The notes: a model not told the origin generated them from the letters alone. Shown: positions 24,652 to 33,681, numbered from the stretch's first letter. The stretch: DNA of 64,000 bases from Salegentibacter holothuriorum (GCF_900168045.1 NZ_FUYY01000001.1:620001-684000); one strand, 5' to 3'. A program made the numbers and translations.

Positions 24652-25539
24652 TTATAGTTTACCTTCAAGATCTCCTAGAGATATTATAAGGTTATCTGGA
24701 ATGTGAAAGTCATTTTCCTTAAAAACAATTAATGCCTTCCTATGTTTTAGTGAAAATAAAGATGAAATCTCTTTATTAATTTGATTCTCTAGAAAATATA
24801 CAAAAGGAGTATTCTCTTTGGCAAGAATTCGTTTTAATGCATCTTGAAGTATTTCAGTATTTCCATAACTATCACACAAAACAAGCGTTTTAAGCCCTTT
24901 GATCTTGTCCATTCGATAAACCAAGTAAAGGATGTTTTGATCTGAGGTTTTATACTTTACTTTTTGGTAACCCGGATCTTGATAACGCCATTGTATAAAT
25001 TCAAGAGAATTACCAACCTGGAAAAGATGACTGGTTGAAATTATGTCTGTAGAATTTTCCGATTTTGGAAGGTTAATTAAGCTTTCCCCTTGCTTTAATT
25101 TCGAAGGCAAAAGTATTCCAAATTTATATATGTAATTGTGTTTGGGCTCCTTCCATCTTAATTTTAAAAATTCAGGGTGACTATTAGCGTTTGGATTTGC
25201 CAACAAGACTTGATAATCATTCTTATATCTTTCCAGTCCTTTGGTCATTAATTTTTTAAAAATACCTTTTCCTCTCATTTTAGGTGAAGTACAGGCATCA
25301 AAGGGCCTAATACATTTTATCATCTCCCCCTTTTTATTATAGAAGTTATATCGCATATAAAAAACAACCCCTACAATTTCCTCCTGAGAAATTGCTACCA
25401 TCGATAAGGATGGACCAAATGGATTATTTAAATGTTTCCAAATAAGAAAATCTTTTGTGTACTCTGGTTGTAAATTTTTTTTTATTAAGGAAGCAACATC
25501 CTCTATATCTTTTGAGTAATCTAAATCTCTGAATTCCAC
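24652..25539 (-). CDS. GNAT-family acyltransferase, paralogue of 19860-20780
   Basis: The protein has 295 residues and starts with GTG; no ATG exists near the N-terminus. The GNAT fold occupies about 1-150, with SPKMRGKGIFKKLM as acetyl-CoA loop and LLANPNANSHPEFLKLRW following. The second half is variable. It shares layout and several motifs with the GNAT at 19860-20780 (both have KHxxNPFGxSL near residue 35-45). It lies 3 bp downstream of the GT4 gene at 25543 and 7 bp upstream of another, suggesting acylation of a sugar added by one of them. Acyl group and acceptor are unknown. Confidence 0.78.
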   Translation of the reverse strand: MEFRDLDYSKDIEDVASLIKKNLQPEYTKDFLIWKHLNNPFGPSLSMVAISQEEIVGVVFYMRYNFYNKKGEMIKCIRPFDACTSPKMRGKGIFKKLMTKGLERYKNDYQVLLANPNANSHPEFLKLRWKEPKHNYIYKFGILLPSKLKQGESLINLPKSENSTDIISTSHLFQVGNSLEFIQWRYQDPGYQKVKYKTSDQNILYLVYRMDKIKGLKTLVLCDSYGNTEILQDALKRILAKENTPFVYFLENQINKEISSLFSLKHRKALIVFKENDFHIPDNLIISLGDLEGKL

Positions 25540-25542
25540 TTA

Positions 25543-26667
25543 TTAATTTTTTGAGGTTTTTTCTTTTTCGAAAATATTTAAATAAAATTCTGCCATACCT
25601 TTAATCATTGAATCTTCGGTAAATCTCTCATTGAAAATTTCCATAGACCTACTCCCAAACTTTTTAAGTAGTTTACGATCATTAAGGAATATTTCAATTT
25701 TTTCTGAAAGTTCTCTGGAATTTTTAGGTTGAAAAAACAAAACATTCTCATTTTCTATTGCAACCTCTCTATGTTCTTCGATATCACTTAATATCAATGG
25801 CTTTTTTAAAGACATTGCTTCAATAACGCTACCGGGCAAACCTTCATATAAGGAAGCGGAGACATAAACATCGGCATTATTAACTAACGGAACGATATCA
25901 TCGAAATAGCCGCAAAACTCTACATCGTTCTCCATATTATTACGTCTAACATATTCTTTTAATTCCTCCGTTGCAGATCCTTCTCTTCCGACAATTTGAA
26001 GTTGAACCATATTTCTAAAAGGAAGCATAGCCTCCAAGAGATAAAGTAAACCTTTTTGATATTCCTGACGAGCTAAAGTCAATAAAGTTAATTTTCCAGA
26101 TACATTTCCTTTCTTTTCAGGAATATTAATTGGCTTTAATCTTCCTCTTTCAACAACAGTATAATTGAATTTTCTATTATAAACCTCAAGATAATGATTA
26201 GCTACTGCAAAGCCTACTGAATGAAAATAATCTACTAAATAAGATGAACTTTTATCGATTAATTTAATTAGATAGCTTTTAATTTGAATGTTTCTACTCT
26301 GATATTCTCTATCTTTTGAATAAGTTTTATTAACCAGGCTCTCAACAAAAATTTCATTCCTGCCAATTGAAGAAAAACGACTGATAAGGTTTGAATCAAA
26401 CAAAACACTATGTACTATATCAGGATGAAATTCCTCAATTATACCTTTGAACCTTTTTACACGAGAAAAAAAACCTTTCTCTTTAATATGAATTAATGGG
26501 ATTTTATTTTGTTCTATTTCATCATAAAAACCTGGCTTATATGGATGAAGATATACACAAACAAAATTTATATTTTCATACTGCTTATTAACTTTTAATA
26601 TAAAAGACACAGTTGATTTCTCAGCTCCTCCCCGACCGAAAGAGTTAATTAATAATAAAATTTTCAT
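25543..26667 (-). CDS. Glycosyltransferase family 4
   Basis: This 374-residue GT-B enzyme has LLLINSFGRGGAEKSTVSF (4-22), ARQEYQKGLLYLLEAM, IVGREGSATEEL, and ASLYEGLPGSVIEAMSLKKP with an intact E-x7-E. ATG at 26667 is preferred to GTG at 26682 because the upstream deacetylase stop is at 26688 and the family begins directly with the MKI strand. It belongs to a compact run of minus-strand genes (23574-30286). Confidence 0.86.
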   Translation of the reverse strand: MKILLLINSFGRGGAEKSTVSFILKVNKQYENINFVCVYLHPYKPGFYDEIEQNKIPLIHIKEKGFFSRVKRFKGIIEEFHPDIVHSVLFDSNLISRFSSIGRNEIFVESLVNKTYSKDREYQSRNIQIKSYLIKLIDKSSSYLVDYFHSVGFAVANHYLEVYNRKFNYTVVERGRLKPINIPEKKGNVSGKLTLLTLARQEYQKGLLYLLEAMLPFRNMVQLQIVGREGSATEELKEYVRRNNMENDVEFCGYFDDIVPLVNNADVYVSASLYEGLPGSVIEAMSLKKPLILSDIEEHREVAIENENVLFFQPKNSRELSEKIEIFLNDRKLLKKFGSRSMEIFNERFTEDSMIKGMAEFYLNIFEKEKTSKN

Positions 26668-26687
26668 TTTTTCCTTTTTCACATTTT

Positions 26688-27551
26688 TTATTTAAAAACC
26701 GAATAAATAAACGGATGAATTCCCGATACTTTAGCTTCAAATTCAGTCAGTCCAGTATCAGCACTAACCCGAATTCTGGACACTCTAAGAGGGTTTATAA
26801 CTGGTTGATTGATTTTATGATCAAAAAGGAATGCAATTTTAACTCCTCTTTTAGAAAGAATTCTTTCTGAGACTTTATCATAATTACCATTAGGATAAGC
26901 AAAAACATCAAACTCACCAATGTTCCAATCGCGAAACATTTTTTTAGAACTGCTAAGTTCATAATTTATTTCTTCCTCAGAACATTGATCAAACATGGGA
27001 TGGGTATGTGAATGGTTGGCAATACAAATATTGTTTTTATCTAGACATTTCAATTGAGAGGATGTAAGTTGGGCTTTATCCCTTGGGTTATAATTATCTA
27101 ATTCTTTTATTCTCTCCTTATTCGACACCTGTTTGAGATAACTAATTTTTCGTGAAGTCTCATAGTGACTAGATCCATACTCTATTTCATTTTTAATGAC
27201 TGTATTCCACCAGAAATCAGTATTAGTATTGATTAACCCGGAAATCACGAATAAAATAGCCGGACAATTATTTTCTTTTAAAACAGGCATTCCAGCTTTA
27301 AAAACACTTTCATCCCCATCATCAAAAGTTATAAGAAGTGGGTAAATAGGTAAATTTTTTTTATTTTCTAAATACTCTTTTAATTGAACTATGGAGATAA
27401 TGGCATATTTAGATCTTAATAACTTGAGCTGTTTTTCAAAGTTCACTGAATCTTCAATAGTATGATATGCCAACACCTTTAACCTTTTTCGGTAATAATA
27501 CCTGAAGATTGGAGCAAAAAAATTAAGAATGGTATAATACAATTTCCTCAT
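26688..27551 (-). CDS. Polysaccharide deacetylase (NodB domain)
   Basis: This 287-residue carbohydrate esterase-4 protein has an intact LLITFDDGDESV motif (about 72-83; catalytic Asp and metal Asp), the NHSHTHPMF metal-His segment (about 180), and YPNGNYDK as motif 3. The N-terminus has a weak hydrophobic stretch without a clear cleavage site, so location is uncertain. It is the second deacetylase in the locus; the other (17294-18265) has a divergent first motif. It probably removes an N- or O-acetyl group from the glycan or a precursor. Confidence 0.83.
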   Translation of the reverse strand: MRKLYYTILNFFAPIFRYYYRKRLKVLAYHTIEDSVNFEKQLKLLRSKYAIISIVQLKEYLENKKNLPIYPLLITFDDGDESVFKAGMPVLKENNCPAILFVISGLINTNTDFWWNTVIKNEIEYGSSHYETSRKISYLKQVSNKERIKELDNYNPRDKAQLTSSQLKCLDKNNICIANHSHTHPMFDQCSEEEINYELSSSKKMFRDWNIGEFDVFAYPNGNYDKVSERILSKRGVKIAFLFDHKINQPVINPLRVSRIRVSADTGLTEFEAKVSGIHPFIYSVFK

Positions 27552-27584
27552 TAAAAAAAGAGAGATTTATAAAATTGAGTTTAA

Positions 27585-28130
27585 CTAAATCAAAAAATTT
27601 GAATACCCCTCTGTGGGGTTCAATTTTTTAATAATCTTGGCGGGATTTCCTATAACTAAAGAATCATTGGGTACATCCATATTTACAAAAGAATTTGGTG
27701 CAATTAAAACATTAGAACCAATTTTTATTTTCCCGACGATTACTGCACCTGTTCCTATCCATACTTTATCGCCAATAATAGGTGCACCCTTTTTAGATCC
27801 TCTGTTGGCTTGTCCAATAGTAACATTTGGGGACAGGTTACAGTTTTTACCAATAGATGTCATATTATTTATAATTACGGTGCCAAAATGACCAATATAC
27901 AGTCCTTCCCCAATCTTTGTTTCTGGTGGTATTTGAAAACCATAGTAATGACTGGCGAATTTTAAAAGCCTTCTATATATTATTCCTTTTAAAGAAGAGC
28001 GTTCAGGAAATTTTGACGCTTTGCGTAATAGAAAGCTATATCTAAAACCAGGTATTCTTAATCCTTTTAAAATAGAATCTTGCCCCGCGTATCTATATAA
28101 ATCCTTTCTGATTATTTCTTCTACAGTCAT
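27585..28130 (-). CDS. Hexapeptide (CysE/LbH-type) O-acetyltransferase
   Basis: This 181-residue protein has a helical N-terminal part (about 1-65) and a left-handed beta helix (about 70-170) with repeats such as IGEGLYIGHFGTVI, IGKNCNLSPNVTIG and IGDKVWIGTGAVIVG, ending VIGNPAKII. The catalytic His is in GHFGT. The layout matches serine-acetyltransferase-like sugar O-acetylases common in capsule loci; the gene context argues against a role in cysteine synthesis. It is transcribed with the deacetylase downstream. The 93 bp gap upstream has no clear promoter. Confidence 0.83.
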   Translation of the reverse strand: MTVEEIIRKDLYRYAGQDSILKGLRIPGFRYSFLLRKASKFPERSSLKGIIYRRLLKFASHYYGFQIPPETKIGEGLYIGHFGTVIINNMTSIGKNCNLSPNVTIGQANRGSKKGAPIIGDKVWIGTGAVIVGKIKIGSNVLIAPNSFVNMDVPNDSLVIGNPAKIIKKLNPTEGYSNFLI

Positions 28131-28223
28131 CTTATTATTTTGATTAGGCTACAGAAATTTATACAATTTACTACTAGTTTTTTTTAGTAAGGTCCCCATT
28201 TATTTCCTTTTTTAAATTTTAAC

Positions 28224-29105
28224 TCAACTATTTTGCTGCCAAAATTTATCGCGAAAGAAAGGTATAAAAGATACAATCAACTGGAAATATAATTTTAGAT
28301 TACCTTTATTACATTTTATGGCTTGATAAAAAAATGAATTAGCCTCTTTATACTTTTTAGTTCTTATAGCTGAAACACCTGCAATAGACAGATACTGGCT
28401 AAAGATTGCTGGATTATTCGTTAATAATTTTTTATGTTTTTTAATAAATAAAACGGTTCCACTATATACAGCGTTATTATCATGACGAATTCTCGTCCCG
28501 GTATGCAAATATACTCTTACTAAAGGTTTATTAATAGTAAATACTTTTAACTCGATTTCCGGTATATCTGTAATTATTCTTAAGAATAAATCAGTGTGTT
28601 GTCCAGATTTTAGATTTCTATCAAAACCGCCACTTTCAATAAAATATCTCTTATGATATAAAATTGAGCCAGCCATAAAATTAGCTTTGATATTTTGAAA
28701 CAGAGGACCGAGATTTACTGGTAAAATAGTCCCAATAACCTCCCCCTTTGAATTACATTTTTGGCCACCACAAGAGACTATATTTGCTTTATTTTTTCTA
28801 ATTTGATGGACAAATTCCGTCAACCAATTGCTTACTACCTCATCATCACTATCAAGAAATATTATAAATTCATATTGTGATTTTTCAACCCCCTGGTTTC
28901 TTTTATCTGCTGCGCCACTATTTTCAGTATAAAAATATTTTATTCGAGAATCATTATAAGCTTCTACTACTTCTTTGGTATTATCAGTTGATCCATCGTC
29001 CATAATGATTAATTCCCAATTCTTAAAAGTTTGCCTTAATACACTTTCAATCATTCTTGGTAATAAATAAGCACGGTTAAACGACGGGGTAATTATAGAA
29101 ATCAT
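28224..29105 (-). CDS. Glycosyltransferase family 2
   Basis: This 293-residue GT-A enzyme has ISIITPSFNRAYLLPRMIES (2-21), ELIIMDDGSTDNTKEVV, the metal site FLDSDDEVV (about 84-92) and a C-terminal helical region that may bind the acceptor. It starts 5 bp from the stop of the candidate ulosonyltransferase gene at 29111, so the two are probably co-translated. Specificity is unknown. Confidence 0.85.
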   Translation of the reverse strand: MISIITPSFNRAYLLPRMIESVLRQTFKNWELIIMDDGSTDNTKEVVEAYNDSRIKYFYTENSGAADKRNQGVEKSQYEFIIFLDSDDEVVSNWLTEFVHQIRKNKANIVSCGGQKCNSKGEVIGTILPVNLGPLFQNIKANFMAGSILYHKRYFIESGGFDRNLKSGQHTDLFLRIITDIPEIELKVFTINKPLVRVYLHTGTRIRHDNNAVYSGTVLFIKKHKKLLTNNPAIFSQYLSIAGVSAIRTKKYKEANSFFYQAIKCNKGNLKLYFQLIVSFIPFFRDKFWQQNS

Positions 29106-29110
29106 ATAAA

Positions 29111-30286
29111 TTATTTTAGCTCCTGTTTTATTTTACTAATGGCGTAGTAATAAGAGTTTTCCTGAATATTATTGTCTTTAATGAAATTTTGAGTATACTC
29201 TTTATATCGCTTTTTATTAATTTTTATATCATTATTACTTATTTCCTCAAATTCCCTGTCAATGTAAAAACCCCGCATATCTAAATCATTTAAGAAAAAA
29301 CAAGTTCCTTTTTTTATTTTTTCACCCATTACGAATTCATCCTTAAAGATTATTACCGGTTTTTCAAAAATAACAGCATAGCTAAGCGCAGTACTATTAT
29401 GGGTAAAGATTATACTAGCATCTCTAATTAGATCCATTGTTTTTCCTGAGAATGTTCTGAAATTCGCAAATTTACCTACCAACTCTTTTTTAAAATTATT
29501 CGAATTGGGATGAAGTGCAATCACTATTTCATCCAAATTCAATTTTTCTTGTAAATAAAAAAGAGACTTTTCTATATTTTCGTAATAATTTTCAACATAG
29601 TCTTTTGGTAAGTCCTCTTTTTTGTATAGCTGAGGATGCGTTTGAATTGCGAACGGAATGGCCTGATCTACAAAAACCCCTATTTTTTTCTTATTGTCAA
29701 TTATTGAAGGTTCCGGATTCAAAATTAAATTGTAATCATCGTTATGAATCACAAACCTATTTTGTTTTTTTACTGTTAAATATATTTTTACAGGAATAAT
29801 ATATTTCGTACTAAACAGGTAATAATCAGGGATTAAGATACCGTATTTTCTTTTATAATAAAAATTAAAAAAATGTAAGGCAAAATGTTTATCCAAATTC
29901 CTTATAATTTTTTCTAAGAACAATCTTGTTTTATTTTCGGAAAAACGCCCATTAGAAAAAGCTTTTGTCTTGTAAGCTAATAGCTTATCATTTTTTCTTA
30001 TTAGTGACTTAAAAACCGGGGATGCACTATTTACATAAAGATCTGATGTAATAAAAAGGACCGGCTCATTTGGTAAGGTTTTGGCGAAATTAACAAAATC
30101 TTCCCTTGTTGCGCAATCAATGGTACGATGATATATCCTCGGTTGAGGAAATTTATTAGTTTTATCATAATATTTTGTTGCATCCAAAACAACAATATTA
30201 TATCCCTCTTTTTCCAATCTATCCAACTGAAATAATTCTCTTCGGGAAGCCCGAATAGGTTTAGGAAAAAAGAAAACAAGTGTCAT
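29111..30286 (-). CDS. Unrecognised GT-B-like protein, candidate ulosonyltransferase
   Basis: I cannot assign this 391-residue protein to a named family with confidence. It has no signal peptide or membrane segment. Two features resemble bacterial sialyltransferase and polysialyltransferase GT-B families: an HP motif (IVIALHPNSNN, about 258-268) and a Ser/Thr-rich donor-site segment followed by a Lys-Pro turn (FTHNSTALSYAVIFEKPVI, about 298-316). Its place two genes from any other transferase and directly downstream of pseI (32 bp) fits a CMP-pseudaminic-acid transferase. Basic and aromatic residues are frequent. PseG, the missing UDP-sugar hydrolase of the pathway, was considered, but its N-terminal R-D-x-x-x-x-G-x-G-H loop is absent. 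Confidence 0.55.
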   Translation of the reverse strand: MTLVFFFPKPIRASRRELFQLDRLEKEGYNIVVLDATKYYDKTNKFPQPRIYHRTIDCATREDFVNFAKTLPNEPVLFITSDLYVNSASPVFKSLIRKNDKLLAYKTKAFSNGRFSENKTRLFLEKIIRNLDKHFALHFFNFYYKRKYGILIPDYYLFSTKYIIPVKIYLTVKKQNRFVIHNDDYNLILNPEPSIIDNKKKIGVFVDQAIPFAIQTHPQLYKKEDLPKDYVENYYENIEKSLFYLQEKLNLDEIVIALHPNSNNFKKELVGKFANFRTFSGKTMDLIRDASIIFTHNSTALSYAVIFEKPVIIFKDEFVMGEKIKKGTCFFLNDLDMRGFYIDREFEEISNNDIKINKKRYKEYTQNFIKDNNIQENSYYYAISKIKQELK

Positions 30287-30317
30287 GGTTTAATTTTTTA
30301 TGCTAGGTATATAAATA

Positions 30318-31358
30318 TTATTTTTCGAAATGTGAGATATTTAAAGCGGTTCCTCTGGAAATACCCTGTTTTGATTTTTTCCCTATCACCTCCTTAAAAT
30401 TCTTTGGATGTAAACCAAACCCTGGCCTAATACTTCTTACATTTTTTTCCGTAATAACTTCCCCCGCTTTAATATCCTCGACTACATACAGAGATCTACT
30501 AAAATCTCTTCCTTTTTTCTGTTTTTCTGTTAAGGTATAATCTATTTTCCCGATAGCCTTTTCTGCCTTTCTCACCGCTTTTACCATTTCGGCAAATTCT
30601 TTTTCATCCATAGAAAAAGAAGCATCCGGCCCACCTATACTTTTATCCAGAATAAAGTGTTTTTCGATTATTTTAGCTCCCATAGCGGTGGCAACAATAG
30701 GCACAGTACTTCCCATGGTATGATCTGATAAGCCTGTTATCACATTATATCGTTCAGCCAGGTCTTTAACCATTACCATATTTGCATCTTCAATAGGTGC
30801 CGGATATTGTGAGGTACATTTTAATAGGGCAACATCATTATTACCCATTCTTCTGCAAGCATCTAATGCTAGTTCAATATCCTCCTTCCCGGCTATTCCA
30901 GTGGATATTATCACTGGTTTTCCTTTGGAAGCGGTATATTCAATAAGTGGAATATCGGTGATTTCAAAAGAAGCTATTTTATATGCGGGTACTTTAAGCT
31001 TTTCTAAAAAGTCTACAGCAGTTTTATCAAAAGGAGAGGAAAAACAGATTAAGCCTTCTTTTGCTGCAGCTTTAAATATTGCTTCGTGCCACTCCCAGGG
31101 AGTATAAGCCTCCTGGTAAAGTTCGTAGAGTTTTTTTCCTTCCCAAATAGTTCCTTTAATAAGAAAATCCTCCTTATCAGAATTTAGAGTTATAGTATCA
31201 GGGGTATAGGTTTGCAATTTAATACAATCAGCTCCTGCTCTTTTTGCAGCTTTCACTGTTTTTAAAGCAGTGTCCAAACTTCCATTATGATTAGCTGAAA
31301 GCTCCGCAATTATAAAAACAGGATGATCTCCTCCTATAGTATTTTTTGCTATTTTCAT
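30318..31358 (-). CDS. pseI: Pseudaminic acid synthase (NeuB family)
   Basis: This 346-residue enzyme condenses phosphoenolpyruvate with a 2,4-diacetamido-2,4,6-trideoxy hexose to give the nine-carbon pseudaminic acid. The NeuB barrel has FIIAELSANHNGSLDTAL (15-32), KLQTYTPDTI, FSSPFDKTAVDFLEK and IIEKHFILDK (metal-binding His). The C-terminal SAF domain (about 290-346: RSLYVVEDIKAGEVI, RPGFGLHPKNF) is the antifreeze-like substrate cap. The ELSANHNGS form is that of PseI rather than sialic acid NeuB. It overlaps the GNAT stop upstream by one base (TAATG). Confidence 0.92.
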   Translation of the reverse strand: MKIAKNTIGGDHPVFIIAELSANHNGSLDTALKTVKAAKRAGADCIKLQTYTPDTITLNSDKEDFLIKGTIWEGKKLYELYQEAYTPWEWHEAIFKAAAKEGLICFSSPFDKTAVDFLEKLKVPAYKIASFEITDIPLIEYTASKGKPVIISTGIAGKEDIELALDACRRMGNNDVALLKCTSQYPAPIEDANMVMVKDLAERYNVITGLSDHTMGSTVPIVATAMGAKIIEKHFILDKSIGGPDASFSMDEKEFAEMVKAVRKAEKAIGKIDYTLTEKQKKGRDFSRSLYVVEDIKAGEVITEKNVRSIRPGFGLHPKNFKEVIGKKSKQGISRGTALNISHFEK

Positions 31359-31819
31359 TATATAGATTTTTCAAATTTTAATTCTGAAGTATCCTCGGAT
31401 ACTTTAATAAAAGCTAACTTTTCAAATATTCTAATAGAAGCTAAATTCTCCCTTAGAACATAGCCAAAAACCTTATCAAGTTTCTTATTTTCCTGTGAAA
31501 TTTTTTTAATTCCCCTCTCTAAAATTTTAGTACCTAACCCCTTGCCGTGCTTTAAAGGATCTATTAGATAGCTTATTTTAGCAGCTCTCTGGTCTTCGGT
31601 TTCTATGTCAAATCGGATTACACCAACCGGAACTTCCTCAGTTTCTAGAATATAGGTGGCTGTTAAATTGCTACCTAAGATCCCATTAAACCATTTCTTG
31701 TGATCAGCAAATAAAATCTCTTTTTTATCAAACGAATTTAACTGAGTAAGCGGATGATTTCTCCAAATAAATAGTGGATTTAAATCACTTTTTTTTAAAT
31801 TTCGTAATCTTGATTTCAA
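31358..31819 (-). CDS. GNAT acetyltransferase, PseH-like
   Basis: This 153-residue single-domain GNAT starts with TTG in a TTGA overlap with the upstream GNAT stop; no suitable ATG exists. It has IWRNHPLTQLNSFDKKEILF, GVIRFDIE, and the acetyl-CoA loop IDPLKHGKGLGTKIL, followed by VLRENLASIRIFEKLAF. This resembles the acetyltransferase half of PseG-PseH fusion proteins, so N-acetylation of the 4-amino sugar in pseudaminic acid synthesis is likely. It directly precedes pseI. Two further GNATs lie upstream, so the exact division of labour is uncertain. Confidence 0.72.
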   Translation of the reverse strand: MKSRLRNLKKSDLNPLFIWRNHPLTQLNSFDKKEILFADHKKWFNGILGSNLTATYILETEEVPVGVIRFDIETEDQRAAKISYLIDPLKHGKGLGTKILERGIKKISQENKKLDKVFGYVLRENLASIRIFEKLAFIKVSEDTSELKFEKSI

Positions 31820-32403
31820 AATTGAAAATATCTATCTTGAACGGACTCTAGTTCTTCAATTTCTTCTTTTAGAAAATATTTTGGATTTAAGCAGCATACA
31901 AGAATTCTATCTTCATTATTACCCTTATGTAGGTAGAAACCTTTTAACCTACCTTCTATAATCCACCCTGCCCTTGTATAAGCTTTAATTGATGGTATAT
32001 TGGATTCATACATTCCTCCATATAATTTACGGATATCAAATTCTTCAAAAGCCAACTGATTACCTGTCTTAATGGCCTCTACCGCTAATCCTTTTCCTAA
32101 ATAGTTTCTATCTCCTATAAGAATTACCAGATCAGATATTCGATGTGAAAAATTAATTGGACCAAGTTTTATAGTCCCAATCAAAGTCTCACTATCTTTG
32201 GTGAAAATTCCAAAAGTGTATAAATTCCCTCGCTTTTCACCTTCTTTAATTGATTCTATTAGTGATTCTTTCGTAATAGTTTTTTTCGAATTAGTATAAA
32301 ATTCCATCAACTCCTTATCTTCAAACCACTCCATAACTCGTTCAGTTATATCGGTAATTTGAATTTTCCTAAGGTAAACTCTTTCTCCACTATAAATTTT
32401 CAT
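31816..32403 (-). CDS. GNAT acetyltransferase (RimJ/RimL-like)
   Basis: This 195-residue protein has IYSGERVYLRKIQITDI at the N-terminus, the typical opening of the RimJ/RimL branch, GTIKLGPINFSHRISDL, and the acetyl-CoA segment IGDRNYLGKGLAVEAI. ATG at 32403 fits the family start; an ATG at 32421 is also in frame. It overlaps the upstream GNAT gene by 14 bp and the next one by 4 bp, so three acetyltransferases are translationally linked. It may acetylate an amino or hydroxyl group of the ulosonic acid or its precursor. Confidence 0.72.
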   Translation of the reverse strand: MKIYSGERVYLRKIQITDITERVMEWFEDKELMEFYTNSKKTITKESLIESIKEGEKRGNLYTFGIFTKDSETLIGTIKLGPINFSHRISDLVILIGDRNYLGKGLAVEAIKTGNQLAFEEFDIRKLYGGMYESNIPSIKAYTRAGWIIEGRLKGFYLHKGNNEDRILVCCLNPKYFLKEEIEELESVQDRYFQF

Positions 32404-32959
32404 CGTAATTAAATTTGGCATGAATTAATATGTCACAATAATTTCCCTCTTCTAACAAAAGATGGTTTTTTAATCTCGCTTCCAACTTAAATTCCAATTT
32501 CTCTAGAATCATATATATATGAGGGCGCAAATCATAAGCGTATGTATAGACTTTGTGCAAATTTAGTTCCTTCCAAGCAACATATTCCAGTAGATTTAAA
32601 AAATTTGTCCAATGAAATTCGAAATTTTCCTTTTCCAGATCTGTATTCATAATAAATGAAATTTCCGCATTTTTATCGGTCCAATTAATATGAACTAGTC
32701 CACCATAACCTATACATTTTTCTCCTTCTAAATAAGAAAAAAGAATTTGCGAAGGCTTATTTTGTTCAAACAAACTTTCTACAACTGAATCAAAATAAAA
32801 ATCCTGGTTCTCTTTGGTAAGAGCCTCTTTTTGCCTTAAATGGTACATTTGCTCATTGCGCCATTCCATAATATCATAACGATCTTCGGATCGAATTGGA
32901 ACTATCGAATATTCTCCAGATGTAAATTGTTGCTGTTTTAAGGCTTTATATGATTTCAT
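32390..32959 (-). CDS. GNAT acetyltransferase
   Basis: This 189-residue GNAT-like protein has a start-region motif IVPIRSEDRYDIMEWRNEQM (19-38) shared with acetyltransferases next to pse genes in other Bacteroidetes, as I recall. The central CIGYGGLVHINWTDKNAEIS strand is intact, but the R/Q-x-x-G-x-G/A acetyl-CoA loop is not obvious, so it may be divergent or inactive. It lies 8 bp downstream of pseF. Candidate roles are PseH or a modifier of the 7-amino group. Confidence 0.65.
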   Translation of the reverse strand: MKSYKALKQQQFTSGEYSIVPIRSEDRYDIMEWRNEQMYHLRQKEALTKENQDFYFDSVVESLFEQNKPSQILFSYLEGEKCIGYGGLVHINWTDKNAEISFIMNTDLEKENFEFHWTNFLNLLEYVAWKELNLHKVYTYAYDLRPHIYMILEKLEFKLEARLKNHLLLEEGNYCDILIHAKFNYDENL

Positions 32960-32967
32960 ACTTCACT

Positions 32968-33681
32968 TTAATTCTGAGGATTCTTCATAAAATACTTGGC
33001 CATTTCTAAATCTTCATGTTCATCTATATCTATAGCTTTAATCCAGTGAACAGGAAAAAATGAATAGTTCGTTCCATAAAAGGTTTCAGTTTTAAAAAGG
33101 CTATCTTTTTTTGCTATCCAAATAGCGCCAGTAGGACAATACAAATCTGGCTGGTCCTGGGATCTTTTCATTCTTTCCTTTTCCTCAAAAACCGGAGTAG
33201 CTTTTCCACTAGCAGCCAATTTATGAGCCCACCAGGGATTCATCCAACCATATTTAAAACAGCTAATTTGAAAATCTAAATTGTTTTGAAAGAAATTTTC
33301 AATAGCCTCATCGATGTCGTTACTATCCCTTAACGGGCAATTAGCCATTAATTGTACTACCACTTCCTGTTTTTCCAGGCCACTTTCTTCCCATTGCTTA
33401 AGCGCTCTAACAGTCGCCAAACTTATAGGAGAATGGTCATCTGCATTAGCATTTCTTAAAAAAGGAACTTTCGCACCATAATCTTTTCCAATCTCCGCTA
33501 TTTCTTCATCGTCGGTGCTCACCAAAACTTCATCTATATATTTTGATTTCAATGCTGCTTCTATAGTCCAGGCTATCATTGGCTTGCCATTAAGATTGAC
33601 TATATTCTTTTTTGGTATCCTTTTAGAGCCACCTCTGGCAGGTATAACTGCAATTATTTTTTTATTTACCAAATTGTCCAT
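32968..33681 (-). CDS. pseF: CMP-pseudaminic acid synthetase (cytidylyltransferase)
   Basis: This 237-residue NeuA-family enzyme activates an ulosonic acid with CTP. AVIPARGGSKRIPKKNIV (11-28) is the nucleotide-binding signature, EVLVSTDDEEIA follows, and AIDIDEHEDLEMAKYFM near the C-terminus holds the late metal Asp. It matches the PseF/PtmB group well. It overlaps the SDR gene by 16 bp, the same pairing as ptmA-ptmB of Campylobacter, so the activated sugar could also be a legionaminic-type isomer. The presence of pseB, pseC and pseI favours pseudaminic acid. Confidence 0.87.
   Translation of the reverse strand: MDNLVNKKIIAVIPARGGSKRIPKKNIVNLNGKPMIAWTIEAALKSKYIDEVLVSTDDEEIAEIGKDYGAKVPFLRNANADDHSPISLATVRALKQWEESGLEKQEVVVQLMANCPLRDSNDIDEAIENFFQNNLDFQISCFKYGWMNPWWAHKLAASGKATPVFEEKERMKRSQDQPDLYCPTGAIWIAKKDSLFKTETFYGTNYSFFPVHWIKAIDIDEHEDLEMAKYFMKNPQN

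Noticed and set aside
29111-30286. PseG, the missing UDP-sugar hydrolase of the pseudaminic acid pathway
   Set aside because: The N-terminal R-D-x-x-x-x-G-x-G-H loop of PseG is absent and the protein is longer than PseG; a transferase fits the motifs better.
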